Source of the DNA: CAADGV01 sp040290295
GTDB lineage: Bacteria > Bacteroidota > Ignavibacteria > UBA10030 > UBA6906
DNA length: 64,000 nucleotides
Assembly: GCA_040290295.1 (NCBI GenBank)
Contig: PSMW01000001.1
Location: 155,037-219,036 of the forward strand
Direction of reading: 5' to 3'
In this document: positions 51,205-61,250 of the stretch, piece by piece
Position numbering within the stretch: position 1 is the first letter of the stretch
Layout of the letters: each line of letters starts with the position of its first letter
Notes under the pieces: model-generated
Seen by the model: the letters and a program-made list of their open reading frames with translations, nothing else
Databases searched by the model: none
Told to the model about the DNA's origin: nothing
Translations under genes and position numbers: made by a program

Positions 51205-54200
51205 TTACTTCAGCAGAATGAGCTTCTTCAGGCTGGTGAACTTCTGACCGGAAGCTCCGGTTGCTTCGAGCCGATAGAAATACATGCCCGTTGCTACCGG
51301 CACGCCGCTGTTGTTCGTTCCGTTCCACACAACGTTGTGGAACGCGGCAGGCAATTGACCCTCTGCCAGCGTCGCTACCTCTTGACCCAAAACGTTGTAC
51401 ACCTTCAAACTCACAGTCGCTTCTTCAGGAAGTGCGAACCGAATTGTTGTTGAAGGATTGAACGGGTTCGGGAAGTTCTGGTTCAACGCATAGACAGTAG
51501 GAATGCCTTCCGGATTTTCCACACCGGTGGTCGTGCGACGGTAGCGGACGATCGTGCCTACTGCACCGACTGCCCAACCGTAGGTGTTATTCGAGGCGGA
51601 CGTCATGCTGATAGCCCAGAGGGCTTGTGTGCCCGGGTATCCGTTGGGAGCCGCATTGGTCCAGCTTGTACCACCATTGCTCGTGTAGTACACGCTTGTC
51701 GCCGCAACAGCCCAGAACTCGGCACCGCTGACACCGCCTACACCGGAAACCTGACCCGTTCCTGCAGAAGCTACTGCCGCCCACGATGTGCCACCGTTTG
51801 TTGAACGGTTCGTCACGCCGCCGGCGAAGCCCGCCATGCCGGAATTCAGGTCGTTAAAGTGCAAACCGAAGCTATTCTCACTGGTTGTCGGTGCATAACC
51901 CCACGTTGCACCGGCATCGGTTGAACGATAGACTTTGCTGGAATTCGTACCGAACCACATCGTGTTGCCGATAAGAACGTACGAGTTGTTCCAACCTGCT
52001 TCGCTGCCGACCTGCGGAGGCTCGGTGGTGATACGTGCCCACGATGCACCGCCGTTGGTTGTGCGCAACACCATCCACGTACCGCCGAGCGGATCGCCCA
52101 TAGCGAATCCTGTCGTTGCGTTCTGCATGCGGATACCGTCAATGAATGCTGCGGCGTTTGGTTCGTTGAACACCAACGCCCACGACGCACCACCGTTGGT
52201 CGTGCGGTAGATGTTCGTTCCGCTTGGACTGGTGGAAACGAACGCGGTGTTCGCATCGAGTGCTTCCAGCGTATAGATATCGGCAGTGCCGATCGGCGCG
52301 CCCGTCACGTTCGTCCAGTTGGCGCCACCATTGGTTGTACGCAGAACAACACCACCGGTGCCCGCAGCCCAAGCAACGAGGTTGCTGACTGCTTTCACCG
52401 TGTACAGTGTTGCCGTTGTACCGCTCGGCTGAACAACCCACCCCGTGTCGCCTGTTGCGCTGGTAATGGTGAAAGCCGCATTGCTGATGTCGAAGACCGT
52501 TTGATTACTCTTCTGCGAAATCTTGACATAGCAATTGTTTGAGTTCGGCACCGTTGTTGGAATCGTCCAGTTGTAGGTACCGGTCGGCTCATCGATCACG
52601 CCACCGTCAATGCCGCGTGCGAGAGCCTTCGGATGAATCCACTTCGTTACTGGGCGAGCGGGAACGCCTGCCGTGATCAAGTTCCACGGTCCGGTCGAAC
52701 CCGTCGTCGAGTACTCGATGCGTACTGTGTCAACCGAGACGTGTGTCCAGGTGATGGGGTAGGTATTCCCTTGACGCCACACCTCTCCGCCGTTCGGGCT
52801 TGTGACGGTAATCGAGGGTAGGCCGCCCGTGATCGTGAGGCGAACGCCGACGATACCGACCGAAGGCGTGTTTGCACCGATGATGCGAAGCCGCCCTGTG
52901 TACGTGCCCGGGGATTGATTGGGCACAACGCGCAATTGCACAGCCTGGCTATCGCCCGGCGCAATCGTGCCCTGTGTCCTATCGGTTGACACCCACGGCA
53001 AGATGTCTGTCGAGAACAAGATCGCGAGATTGTCGTGCATGTAAGCCGCATTGAACACAACCTGCAAGCCGATGGTGCCCGCGCTGTTCTCGATGCCGAT
53101 CGTTGCCGAATTCAACGTGCCCTCCATCCGCCGGTACTGCGTCAGGATTCTGCCGTCTCGGTAAAGGATTGTTTGGAATGTGTACCGGCCTGGTGTTGTT
53201 GCCGGGCCGTAATGCGAGACCGAATCCCATTGCACGATGAAGCGTTGATTTGCCGCATCATAGTAGTACCACGCCGTCCCACCCGGCTCATTGAAGTTCA
53301 AGTCGTCCCAGAACGGATAGATGGCATTATTGGGTGGTGCCGTGGTGGGAATTGCCGTGTTGAACCAGGAGGTGTATCCCGCCCCAAAGCTCAGGAAGCC
53401 ATTGGTTCCCACGTACGCGTCGGTATAGGGACTACCATAGAAGCTGAACGAGAACGGCAGCGTTACCCGCGCGTAACCATCGTCACCGGAGCCGGTCCAC
53501 GTGGTAATCTGTGTTCCGACGCTCTTGATATCCAACCAGCTAAACGTGGGTCCTCCCGGTTCATCGCTGTCGATCCACGAATACCCGAACGCATCAGGTC
53601 CGCCGCGGCCGTTGGGGCTGTCGCCAAATTCAGTGTCGGGCGCGCCTTTGGGCTTTTCGATCGGTGGCTCCTGCACAGGCGGCATCGGCACAACGACGCG
53701 AGAGCGATTCGCACGCAACGCATTATCGTCCCAGATGCGGAATTGCACCGAGTCGGGACTGGTGTTGGTGATGGTCAGATTCTTTGCTCTCGATCCTCCA
53801 ACTGGAAGCGTATCGCGCATTGCAGTCGGGTTAAACGTGAGGACTGGGCTGGTCAAGGCATCCACGTTGGTTGTCTGCGCAGCGTTGATGACCACGCTGG
53901 GGAAGTTCAACGTGCGATAGGGAGGAGGTGCATCGACACGAACGCTGTATGTTCCTGCAGGGAGAGTGGTGCTCACCCGACCCGTCGTCCCGTTCGTAGA
54001 ATCCGCGAACACGGTAAGCGTTCCAAATTTTACTTCAACGAACGATCGAAGGTTGGTTGTTGCGGTGTGCGAGTACACGCTCAACGTTCCACTCGGCGCC
54101 TGCCTGATCTGGAAGTTGCGTGTGAGTGTATCGAAGCGTGTCAGTGTGATAGCGATCGTCGTATCGATGTAGCCAAACTTGCGTGCACGCAAGGTAACGT

Positions 54201-55803
54201 TACGCGTATTGCCCGGCGTATCGACGCGAGCGCCCGCAAGGTAGAAGCCTGTTGAATCTGTCGTCGATCCTTGCTGCTGGATATTGTCCACGAAGTCGAT
54301 CGCGACCCCCGGAACTGCTGTTCCTGTTCCCAAACGTGTTACGAGACCGCGCACCCAGCCGAAGTTCTCCGAGTAGGTTACGACTTCGACGTAGGCTTTG
54401 TTCGTCCCCGTACGGCGATCGGTCCATATTGCCCACGCTTTGCCGTTCGTCGCTGCAGTTTCGTAATAGTCGCCGTTGTAAGTAGCGTTCGTGTTGGGTG
54501 TTCCTTGCGGCTGCCAATTGGCACGCACGTCACTGATGACCCAACGATCCCACGTGTTGCCCCCATCGTTGGAGTACGCCATATAGCGATTGGTCATGAA
54601 GTTCGTCCCCACGGAATCCATGCTATAGTAGCTCACGGAGATGCCGCCATTGGTCGGGTCAACGGCAAGCGAAGCCATGAACTGCCATTTGCCCGCCTGC
54701 ACATCTGGGCCGTTGACCTGAATCGGCGCGCTCCACGTTGCACCACCGTCGGTCGAACGACGCAAGAAGATATCGGCTTGTCCGCTTACCAATTCCGGTG
54801 TCACCGCATAGATCCATCCACGGCGAGGTCCATTGGAGCGATCCACATCGTGATAGGGAAAGCTGGCAGCGCGCACATTGTTGAGCGCCGGAATGCCACC
54901 GTTTGAAATACGAATGCCGCTAATGGTATAGGCGACCGTTGGCGTGCTAAACGTTGCGCCACCATCCGTCGACTTTGCAAACCCGATGCCCACCTCAGCC
55001 GTCCCGGACGTGTAATGCGCCCACATCAGGTACACTTCACCATTCGGACCCGTGGCAATGTGCACACCCTGTCCGCGGTTCGAGCCGATCTGCAATTGCA
55101 CACGAGGCAACCAGGTTTGTCCTTGATTCGTTGACCGTGCAAACACAACCGGAGACCCGGTCACCCCGAAGTCCGTCCACGCAGCATAGACGTTGTTGGG
55201 ATAGGTACCCGAATAATCTGCCGCTGCATGTTGCTTGTCGTCGTTGGTGCTGTTGAGATTGTCCGCATTCGAGCGTGCGCTCCATGTTGCGCCGAAGTTG
55301 GTCGTACTCACGAAGTAGATGCCTCCCGGCGAACCGAGCGTGCAAAAGTATGCGCGGCCGGTTACATCGAAGAACGCCACCGGATCGCCGAAGCTATCCA
55401 ACACGTTCGGCGGCAGATCCTCGCTCTGCATGTTGGCGGGCCATGTCAAACCGCCATTGGTGCTGAACGCCCACGTCTGATGCACGACGGGGTTCGCGCC
55501 CGGAATTCGACCGTTTGTCGAAACCATCAACTGCTGGGGATTGGAAAAGTTCACACCGATCGAGTTTTCGCTCTGCGCATTCGCCGAGGGCGCGAAAACC
55601 GCGACGTCCGGTGTGTTGGGCGGACTCATGGGATTCATGGTTGCTGCACCGCCCGAAGTACTCGGCTGCGCAGGCGTCGGCGCATCGAGACCGAACTTCA
55701 TTCGCTTGGCAGCGTTCCACATGGCGGGATCTTGCGCAAGCGAAGTTCCGGCAACAACGATGCTCAGAACGACGCACCACGAAAGTATCAATCTACGAGA
55801 CAT
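51205..55803 (-). CDS. Multidomain secreted BNR protein with type IX sorting domain
   Basis: 1532 residues. Signal peptide 1-24 (ending GTSLAQ). About 85-480: sialidase-like BNR blades (FSTNGGLTWP, RSTDGGATWSAP). About 485-570: carboxypeptidase-regulatory-like domain (VPGVAIDFVD, DSTGFYLAG). About 570-690: PEGA-like and ASPM/hydin-like strands. About 720-900: nidogen-like domain (FYGSPYTDAYVGTNGFLSF). About 1010-1110: a Kre9/KNH-like repeat (SPNGGEVWRQGNTYPITW). About 1125-1440: YCF48/BNR repeats very like those of the giant protein. Last 75: sorting domain (NFPNPFNPSTTIRFALP, VLGQEVATLAEG). Catalytic sialidase residues cannot be assigned. AGGAGGC before the ATG at 55803 supports the start. 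Confidence 0.92.
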   Translation of the reverse strand: MSRRLILSWCVVLSIVVAGTSLAQDPAMWNAAKRMKFGLDAPTPAQPSTSGGAATMNPMSPPNTPDVAVFAPSANAQSENSIGVNFSNPQQLMVSTNGRIPGANPVVHQTWAFSTNGGLTWPANMQSEDLPPNVLDSFGDPVAFFDVTGRAYFCTLGSPGGIYFVSTTNFGATWSARSNADNLNSTNDDKQHAAADYSGTYPNNVYAAWTDFGVTGSPVVFARSTNQGQTWLPRVQLQIGSNRGQGVHIATGPNGEVYLMWAHYTSGTAEVGIGFAKSTDGGATFSTPTVAYTISGIRISNGGIPALNNVRAASFPYHDVDRSNGPRRGWIYAVTPELVSGQADIFLRRSTDGGATWSAPIQVNGPDVQAGKWQFMASLAVDPTNGGISVSYYSMDSVGTNFMTNRYMAYSNDGGNTWDRWVISDVRANWQPQGTPNTNATYNGDYYETAATNGKAWAIWTDRRTGTNKAYVEVVTYSENFGWVRGLVTRLGTGTAVPGVAIDFVDNIQQQGSTTDSTGFYLAGARVDTPGNTRNVTLRARKFGYIDTTIAITLTRFDTLTRNFQIRQAPSGTLSVYSHTATTNLRSFVEVKFGTLTVFADSTNGTTGRVSTTLPAGTYSVRVDAPPPYRTLNFPSVVINAAQTTNVDALTSPVLTFNPTAMRDTLPVGGSRAKNLTITNTSPDSVQFRIWDDNALRANRSRVVVPMPPVQEPPIEKPKGAPDTEFGDSPNGRGGPDAFGYSWIDSDEPGGPTFSWLDIKSVGTQITTWTGSGDDGYARVTLPFSFSFYGSPYTDAYVGTNGFLSFGAGYTSWFNTAIPTTAPPNNAIYPFWDDLNFNEPGGTAWYYYDAANQRFIVQWDSVSHYGPATTPGRYTFQTILYRDGRILTQYRRMEGTLNSATIGIENSAGTIGLQVVFNAAYMHDNLAILFSTDILPWVSTDRTQGTIAPGDSQAVQLRVVPNQSPGTYTGRLRIIGANTPSVGIVGVRLTITGGLPSITVTSPNGGEVWRQGNTYPITWTHVSVDTVRIEYSTTGSTGPWNLITAGVPARPVTKWIHPKALARGIDGGVIDEPTGTYNWTIPTTVPNSNNCYVKISQKSNQTVFDISNAAFTITSATGDTGWVVQPSGTTATLYTVKAVSNLVAWAAGTGGVVLRTTNGGANWTNVTGAPIGTADIYTLEALDANTAFVSTSPSGTNIYRTTNGGASWALVFNEPNAAAFIDGIRMQNATTGFAMGDPLGGTWMVLRTTNGGASWARITTEPPQVGSEAGWNNSYVLIGNTMWFGTNSSKVYRSTDAGATWGYAPTTSENSFGLHFNDLNSGMAGFAGGVTNRSTNGGTSWAAVASAGTGQVSGVGGVSGAEFWAVAATSVYYTSNGGTSWTNAAPNGYPGTQALWAISMTSASNNTYGWAVGAVGTIVRYRRTTTGVENPEGIPTVYALNQNFPNPFNPSTTIRFALPEEATVSLKVYNVLGQEVATLAEGQLPAAFHNVVWNGTNNSGVPVATGMYFYRLEATGASGQKFTSLKKLILLK

Positions 55804-55960
55804 GTAGCCTCCTGAGAGATTGTTTGTGGATGATGGATGTTGAGTGAGTTAGGATGAACGATGATCTGTTCGAGCAGTAAGGTATAGTGCATCGATGACG
55901 ATACTCCAGACTGATGCAGTACTTGGGAATAAGCGCACACGGATTGACACAGCTCGCTTG

Positions 55961-56325
55961 CTGTTACACATTGAGAGCGGATGGGTCCCCACTCGAGCGG
56001 TTTGCAGATATCCTTTCGATGCGCAGAAGTCTGTTCGAATATTACTGATTGTGAATTCCAAAGTCAACACTTCTCCAAAACTTTTTTTTGGAGAACAATG
56101 AGGATGTCCCCTGTTACACATTGAGAGCGGATGGGTCCCCACTCGAGCGGTTTGCAGATATCCTTTCGATGCGCAGAAGTCTGTTCGAATATTACTGATT
56201 GTGAATTCCAAAGTCAACACTTCTCCAAAACTTTTTTTTGGAGAACAATGAGGATGTCCCCNNNNNNNNNNTCCAAAGTCAACACTTCTCCAAAACTTTT
56301 TTTTGGAGAACAATGAGGATGTCCC
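55961..56325. repeat. 150-bp tandem repeat array with internal hairpins, broken by a gap
   Basis: Two full copies with a 150-bp period (55961-56110 and 56111-56260), then ten N, then the last 54 bp of a third copy (56272-56325). The full copies appear identical base for base. Each unit includes the perfect hairpin TTCTCCAAAA/TTTTGGAGAA (56071-56095, 56221-56245, 56286-56310). The period is 50 codons, so a minus-strand frame stays open through it, but there is no ribosome site or known family. The array sits between two sorting-domain genes; the hairpin nearest 56338 may serve as a terminator for that gene. Confidence 0.9.
56262..56271. other. Assembly gap (10 N) inside the tandem repeat
   Basis: A ten-N placeholder exactly where repeat copies would be hard to assemble; true copy number is unknown. 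Confidence 0.99.
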
Positions 56326-56337
56326 CCCGCAACCGTA

Positions 56338-58119
56338 TCAGCGGACGATCACCATCTTTTTCGCTTGCGTCAAGCTTCCCGCTGTGAGTCGATAGAGATA
56401 CACTCCCGCCGGCAAATTGTTTGCGTTGAATGTTACCGCATACTCGCCCGGCTGTTGCCTCGCCTGAACGAGCGTGGTGAGTTCTCTTCCCGTCACGTCG
56501 TACACGTTCAATGTCACAAACGACTCGCGTCTGATGCTGTAAGCGATTCGTGTGGTGCCACTTCCGCTCGTTGCGGAGAGTGGGTTGGGATAATTCTGCT
56601 GCAGCGCGAATGCCGCAGGCAGTTCCACCTCGTGCACATGCACAACAGGCGCTTGCTGTATTGTGATGAGTTGGTTCGGGGGAACGTTCCGTACCACCGA
56701 GCGGCGACGTGTCGAGGCAGTGTCGGGCCAGCGGACTACGATCGAATCTACCAACACGTGTGAACCTAAACCGACATGCGCTGTCATCATGTTCTGTGAG
56801 CGATACCCGACGGCTGTGTTCACTTCGCGCATCATGCGCAACGCGCCTGCATAGACCTCGATCTGCGCGCCAACACCATTGCGATTTGCACTGGTGCCGA
56901 CGAGACGAATCTCGAGCCACCTCATCGTCGAATCGCCGTTGTTGCGGTACAGATGATTTCCCGCGGTGGTCGATCCTGAAGTGTACAGGTCCATATCGCC
57001 ATCACCATCGTAATCACCCCATGCGGCGGAAAGCTGTACCAATCCGCTCAAGCCTGCCTCGGCGGTTGCGTTGGTGAATGTACCATTGCCGTTGTTCTTG
57101 TACAGCAAGCACGTCGTGCCCTGACCCGAAACGGTGACGAAGCAATCCTCATAGCCGTCATTGTTGTAATCTGCCCACGTAACACCCCACGAGATCACTG
57201 CGTCGCTCATGCCCGACGACGCTGCGACGTCCGTGAACGTGCCGTTCCCGTTGTTCCTGTAAAGCTTCACGGGCACAGGCGTCGTACCGCCGGCATATCC
57301 TGCAACGGAAAAATCCCACAGCCCATCGTTGTTGTAATCGACCCACTGCGAGCCGCGTGCCGCTCCCTGAAAACCGACCGATGCTGCAATCTCAGTGAAG
57401 GTTCCGTTTCCGTTGTTGCGATGAAAGAAACTTGGTCCTCCTGTTTGCAGATTGCCTATGAACAAATCAGGATAGCCATCTTTGTTCTCATCTCCCCAAT
57501 GCACGCCCTGCTCCAGCACGCCGCTCACTTGATGATTGACTCCTGCACTATCGGCAACGTTGGTGAATGTGCCGTTCCGATTGTTGCGATACAATGCATC
57601 GGGGGACGTGGAGGAGTTGGAGATGGGAGAGTAAAAATCGAGATAGCCGTCCAGATTATAGTCAGCCCAAGCAGGCATCTGCGCGCCCGTCATGCTGATG
57701 CCTGCCGAAGCGGTGATGTCGGTGAAGGTCGTATCGTTATTCGGGATGAGGTTGTTGCGCCAGAGCTTCGTTGCTCCTCCTATTGCTGTGGTCAGCAAGT
57801 CGAGATCGCCGTCGTTGTCGAAGTCCGCCCAAGCACTGGTGATGGTGTTCGTCAGGTCGTTCAACCCTACCAATGCGGCGACTTCGGTGAACGTGCCGTT
57901 GCCGTTGTTCTTGTAAAGTTTGTTGGGAACGCTGCCCGCTGTCGGCAAGTACAGGTCCAGCAGCCCATCGTTGTTGAAATCTCCCCAAGAAATGGAACGC
58001 GTCGTTCCATCTCCCAATCCTTGTCCTGCACTCGCCGACACATCGGTGAACGTTACCTGACTGTTGGCTCTAAGCGGGCCGAGAGATACGAGTACGATCA
58101 TAGCGTAGAATGAACGCAT
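56338..58119 (-). CDS. Secreted FG-GAP/ASPIC-UnbV (CRTAC1-like) protein with type IX sorting domain
   Basis: 593 residues. Signal peptide ending RANSQ. Residues about 25-390: six or seven FG-GAP/VCBS repeats with calcium loops (DFNNDGLLDLY, DFDNDGDLDLL, DYNLDGYLDFY, DENKDGYPDLF, DYNNDGYEDCF, DYDGDGDMDLY), a likely beta-propeller. About 395-490: ASPIC/UnbV domain (EIRLVGTSANRNGVGAQIEVY, VDSIVVRWPD). End: sorting domain (NYPNPLSATSGSG, VYDVTGRELTTLV, PAGVYLYRLTAG). The family is widespread on cell surfaces in this group; the ligand is unknown. The start at 58119 has CGGAGGTAA upstream. Confidence 0.93.
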   Translation of the reverse strand: MRSFYAMIVLVSLGPLRANSQVTFTDVSASAGQGLGDGTTRSISWGDFNNDGLLDLYLPTAGSVPNKLYKNNGNGTFTEVAALVGLNDLTNTITSAWADFDNDGDLDLLTTAIGGATKLWRNNLIPNNDTTFTDITASAGISMTGAQMPAWADYNLDGYLDFYSPISNSSTSPDALYRNNRNGTFTNVADSAGVNHQVSGVLEQGVHWGDENKDGYPDLFIGNLQTGGPSFFHRNNGNGTFTEIAASVGFQGAARGSQWVDYNNDGLWDFSVAGYAGGTTPVPVKLYRNNGNGTFTDVAASSGMSDAVISWGVTWADYNNDGYEDCFVTVSGQGTTCLLYKNNGNGTFTNATAEAGLSGLVQLSAAWGDYDGDGDMDLYTSGSTTAGNHLYRNNGDSTMRWLEIRLVGTSANRNGVGAQIEVYAGALRMMREVNTAVGYRSQNMMTAHVGLGSHVLVDSIVVRWPDTASTRRRSVVRNVPPNQLITIQQAPVVHVHEVELPAAFALQQNYPNPLSATSGSGTTRIAYSIRRESFVTLNVYDVTGRELTTLVQARQQPGEYAVTFNANNLPAGVYLYRLTAGSLTQAKKMVIVR

Positions 58120-58156
58120 GGTTACCTCCGGTTTTTGTTCTTGCAAAAACACTACT

Positions 58157-58181
58157 GAGGGGTGTGAGAGCGTCACCCCTC
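58157..58181 (-). terminator. Terminator after the first subtilisin gene
   Basis: GAGGGGTG pairs with CACCCCTC; GTGTTTTTGC follows on the minus strand. It is 53 bp after the stop at 58234 and lies just upstream of the FG-GAP gene start. Confidence 0.75.
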
Positions 58182-58233
58182 GTTGATGTCAAAAGAGCGA
58201 GGAACTCTTGAAGATGATATGGATAATGCAGAC

Positions 58234-61134
58234 CTACCTGACGATCATGAGCTTCTTGATGGCAACATTCTTTCCTGCCGTGAGCCGATAGAAGTACGTG
58301 CCCGATGCAAGCGTGCTCGCATCGAATTGTACCTGATGTCTTCCGGCGCCGACCGTCTCGTCGAACAGCGTTGTCACTTCGCGTCCCAACACATCGTACA
58401 CTTTCAACGTTGCTCGTGAAGGCTCGGCGAGCGTAAAGCGAATCGTTGTCGAGGGATTGAACGGATTCGGATAGTTCTGTTCGAGTGCGAAGTGTTTCGG
58501 AACGTCGGTACCCTCTTCGGCAGAAAGCGGACCAGCGGTGCCGAAGCCATCGGAGACGAGATCATCTATGTACCAACCTCGATAAACGATAGTATTGTTA
58601 TCGGCTCCGAAATCGAACCGAATCGTCAGCGTATCGCCTTCGACGGCGATGCCGCTGAGATCGAACGTCACTTTGCGCCAGCGAGTCTCGGTCACGCCCG
58701 AAAAGCCCGGCTGCCCTGCAAGCGGATTACTGAAACCGCTGTAGATGGATGAGAGCGGATAGCCGCCGGCGGGAGCAAGCACTTGATAGGGTCCGCCGTT
58801 GACCGACACCTTGACGTTGCATCCGTCGAATCGCGTTTCAGTCTCGTACCACTGATAGAACGAGAACGTCGCCCGATCGGAATAGACAGCATAGGGAGGA
58901 GTGGTGAGCGAAGACAAGCGGGGACCGGGAAGATAGTTTCCACTTAGGCGCGTTGCCCAACACTTTGTGCCGCTGTACGGCGCGGGTGAGGTGCCGCTTG
59001 GCGTTCCATACTCCCAATCGTTGGTTTGCGTGAATGAGCCGTTGTTCGTTTCGAACGAGTTCTCGACGTGTGTGTTGTTCTTGACGCGGAACTGGTAGTA
59101 TCCGATAGCCGGTGCATACGACACGGTGCCCGCGGCATCCATCGCCCTGAAGCGATACTCGATGAGATCGTTCTCGCGAAGCAACGAGCGATCGATGCGC
59201 AACGTGTCGGCATAAATGCTGTCGCTCGATGTGAGCATGATGGGCGATTGCGCCGTGCCGTTGTAGTTGTATTCGATCCACACGCTGATGGGCGCGCTGA
59301 TGTCGGTGACTTTCGCAGACAAGCGTGGGGGCCATGACGTAACGGCGATGTTTCCGCGCGGCGTGTGAACGATGGACGGTCCCACCGTATCGACATCGAC
59401 ACGATAGGAGAAGTATCCCGTGCCGAGCGGATAGCGTACAGTGACGCTATCGTTCTTTGCTCGAAAGTAATAGGTCACGTTCACACCGCGACCCATGAAC
59501 GGGAGAAATGCGCGATACTGTTCAGTGCTTCCCAAGCGCGTCAACGGGGCACTGTTGGTGAACGATCCGTTGATGCCGTACCACACACGCGTCGAGTCGG
59601 TAAAGAGCGGGATGCGCGACTTGATCGTCAACTGAACCAAGCGAGACGAAGTATCGGCAGTATTCGGTAGCGGCGTGTGCGTCATCCAGATGTAGTGGGC
59701 TGCCTTGGCTGCGTTGGCGATGCCCCAGCCGTAGAGGTTATCCGGCGCATTGGCGCGGCTGGCGGTTTGCCGTAACGCTTCGCCCACCTGCTTGGGCGTC
59801 AAGCCGGGATTAGCCTGAAGCACGAGCGCCGCCACACCGGCAAGAAGAGGGCACGAGAATGACGTGCCGCTCACACCTCCATAACTTGAGGTTCCCGTTG
59901 CCGCCCATGTTCCCGAGCCTTTCGCCATCAAGTCGGGCTTAATTCTACCGTCGGCAGTGGGTCCCGTTGAACTGAACGATACTCGTGTGCCGGTGGAACC
60001 TACAGCTCCCGCAGCGAGCACGTTGAACCCATCGGCAGGAGCGCCGAGCGAGTTTTGTCCTGCTGGTGCCTGACCATCGTTGCCGGCAGAATTCACCACG
60101 ACGATGCCGAGCTGCGTTGCAAGATTCGCTGCGCGCGTGACGATCGTATTCACACCATTCATATCCTGCCATGAATAACTGGGCCACGGTGGATCGTAGG
60201 CACCTGATGGGGAGCCGTACCCCAATGAACTGCTGATCACATCTGCACCGAGACTATCCGCCCAGATGACTGCACGCGCCCAATTGTCTTCTTCTTTTGG
60301 AGTCTCCGTCGGATCGACCTCTGTCCGTGCCAGCGCAAACGATGCACCGTACGCTGTGCCGACCAAGTTGCCGTCGGAAAAACCGCCGACGCAGGAGAAC
60401 GTGTTCTGCCCATGCGAGTGCGACGCAAGCGTGCTGCTGTTGGTTTGAAAATCGTATCGGGCAACGATCGGTCGAGTCACCAATGCGGGATGCGAAAGAT
60501 TCGAAAACCCTGCATCGAAGATCGCGATCACGATGCCGGTGCCGTTGATGCCTTGATTGTGCAATGCGATCGTGTTCAACTGCTCGTTCTGGTTAAGCGA
60601 GCCTCCGTAATTGATCAACGGCTGGACACCCGAAATCGGAGGCGGCGGTAGTTGTTCATCCATAACGGACACAAGCTCTTGATGCCTGGCGGGGAAGCGT
60701 GCAACAAGCTCAAGCTCCCGTACGAACGGCAGTCGCCGTAACGCAGCAATCTGTGCTTTCGTTGCCATCACACTCATGCTGTTGAACCACTTCACCTCAT
60801 GACGGACTTTGGTCACCATGCCCGCAACGGCAGTAACGTACGATCGCTCGAGAGGAATGTCTTCCATCATGATGACACTCGTACGGTCGAGTTCTGCGTT
60901 GCGTTGCCGGCGAGCAATTGCCCGTGGACTCAGATAGGTTTCGTCAGGAAGCATGAGCTTCGTTTGGGTATCCGCTCCCTTGTCCTTGAAATACACCCAC
61001 ACCGGCACCGGCTCGTTTTCTGGAAGTGTGGCGAAGGAGCGCTCGAGGCACTTGCCGAACGGGGCAAACTCCTGTCCGAAAAGCGGAATTGCCATGATGA
61101 GAGCACACGCGAGGGAAAGAACAATGCGTTTCAA
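58234..61134 (-). CDS. Secreted subtilisin-family (S8) protease with type IX sorting domain
   Basis: About 966 residues. Signal peptide (ending PLFGQ), then a propeptide-like region with PVPVWVYFKDKG and RAIARRQRNA. The S8 domain has Asp near 207 (VIAIFDAGF), His near 241 (SHSHGQNTFS), Asn near 352 (NSAGNDG) and Ser near 425 (SGTSFSCPLLAG). A long C-terminal extension includes an Ig-like part and a MAM/jelly-roll-like domain (NDWEYGTPSG, WYIDDL), then the sorting domain (NYPNPFNPSTTIRFTLA, VYDVLGREVTTLFD). A TTG at 61134 with AGAGG eight bases upstream gives the best start; GTG at 61143 is the alternative but would overlap the ribosome site. It is paralogous to the next gene. Confidence 0.92.
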   Translation of the reverse strand: MKRIVLSLACALIMAIPLFGQEFAPFGKCLERSFATLPENEPVPVWVYFKDKGADTQTKLMLPDETYLSPRAIARRQRNAELDRTSVIMMEDIPLERSYVTAVAGMVTKVRHEVKWFNSMSVMATKAQIAALRRLPFVRELELVARFPARHQELVSVMDEQLPPPPISGVQPLINYGGSLNQNEQLNTIALHNQGINGTGIVIAIFDAGFSNLSHPALVTRPIVARYDFQTNSSTLASHSHGQNTFSCVGGFSDGNLVGTAYGASFALARTEVDPTETPKEEDNWARAVIWADSLGADVISSSLGYGSPSGAYDPPWPSYSWQDMNGVNTIVTRAANLATQLGIVVVNSAGNDGQAPAGQNSLGAPADGFNVLAAGAVGSTGTRVSFSSTGPTADGRIKPDLMAKGSGTWAATGTSSYGGVSGTSFSCPLLAGVAALVLQANPGLTPKQVGEALRQTASRANAPDNLYGWGIANAAKAAHYIWMTHTPLPNTADTSSRLVQLTIKSRIPLFTDSTRVWYGINGSFTNSAPLTRLGSTEQYRAFLPFMGRGVNVTYYFRAKNDSVTVRYPLGTGYFSYRVDVDTVGPSIVHTPRGNIAVTSWPPRLSAKVTDISAPISVWIEYNYNGTAQSPIMLTSSDSIYADTLRIDRSLLRENDLIEYRFRAMDAAGTVSYAPAIGYYQFRVKNNTHVENSFETNNGSFTQTNDWEYGTPSGTSPAPYSGTKCWATRLSGNYLPGPRLSSLTTPPYAVYSDRATFSFYQWYETETRFDGCNVKVSVNGGPYQVLAPAGGYPLSSIYSGFSNPLAGQPGFSGVTETRWRKVTFDLSGIAVEGDTLTIRFDFGADNNTIVYRGWYIDDLVSDGFGTAGPLSAEEGTDVPKHFALEQNYPNPFNPSTTIRFTLAEPSRATLKVYDVLGREVTTLFDETVGAGRHQVQFDASTLASGTYFYRLTAGKNVAIKKLMIVR

Positions 61135-61250
61135 GTATATCACCTCTGGGTTGTTGTGGAAGGATTATTGCTTCTTGTCGTAGCTATTGTACAAATGCAA
61201 AACGAAAAAAGAAAGTACGCTGCTCAGATAATGCGTGTTAGTCGAAACAC

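Noticed and set aside
55849..56313. Open minus-strand frame through the 150-bp tandem repeats
   Set aside because: It stays open only because the period is a multiple of three and part is N. It has no ribosome site and no recognisable family, and overlaps terminator-like hairpins.
55961..56325. Possible CRISPR array
   Set aside because: The repeat units are 150 bp and directly adjacent, with no short repeats and unique spacers, and no cas genes are in the window.
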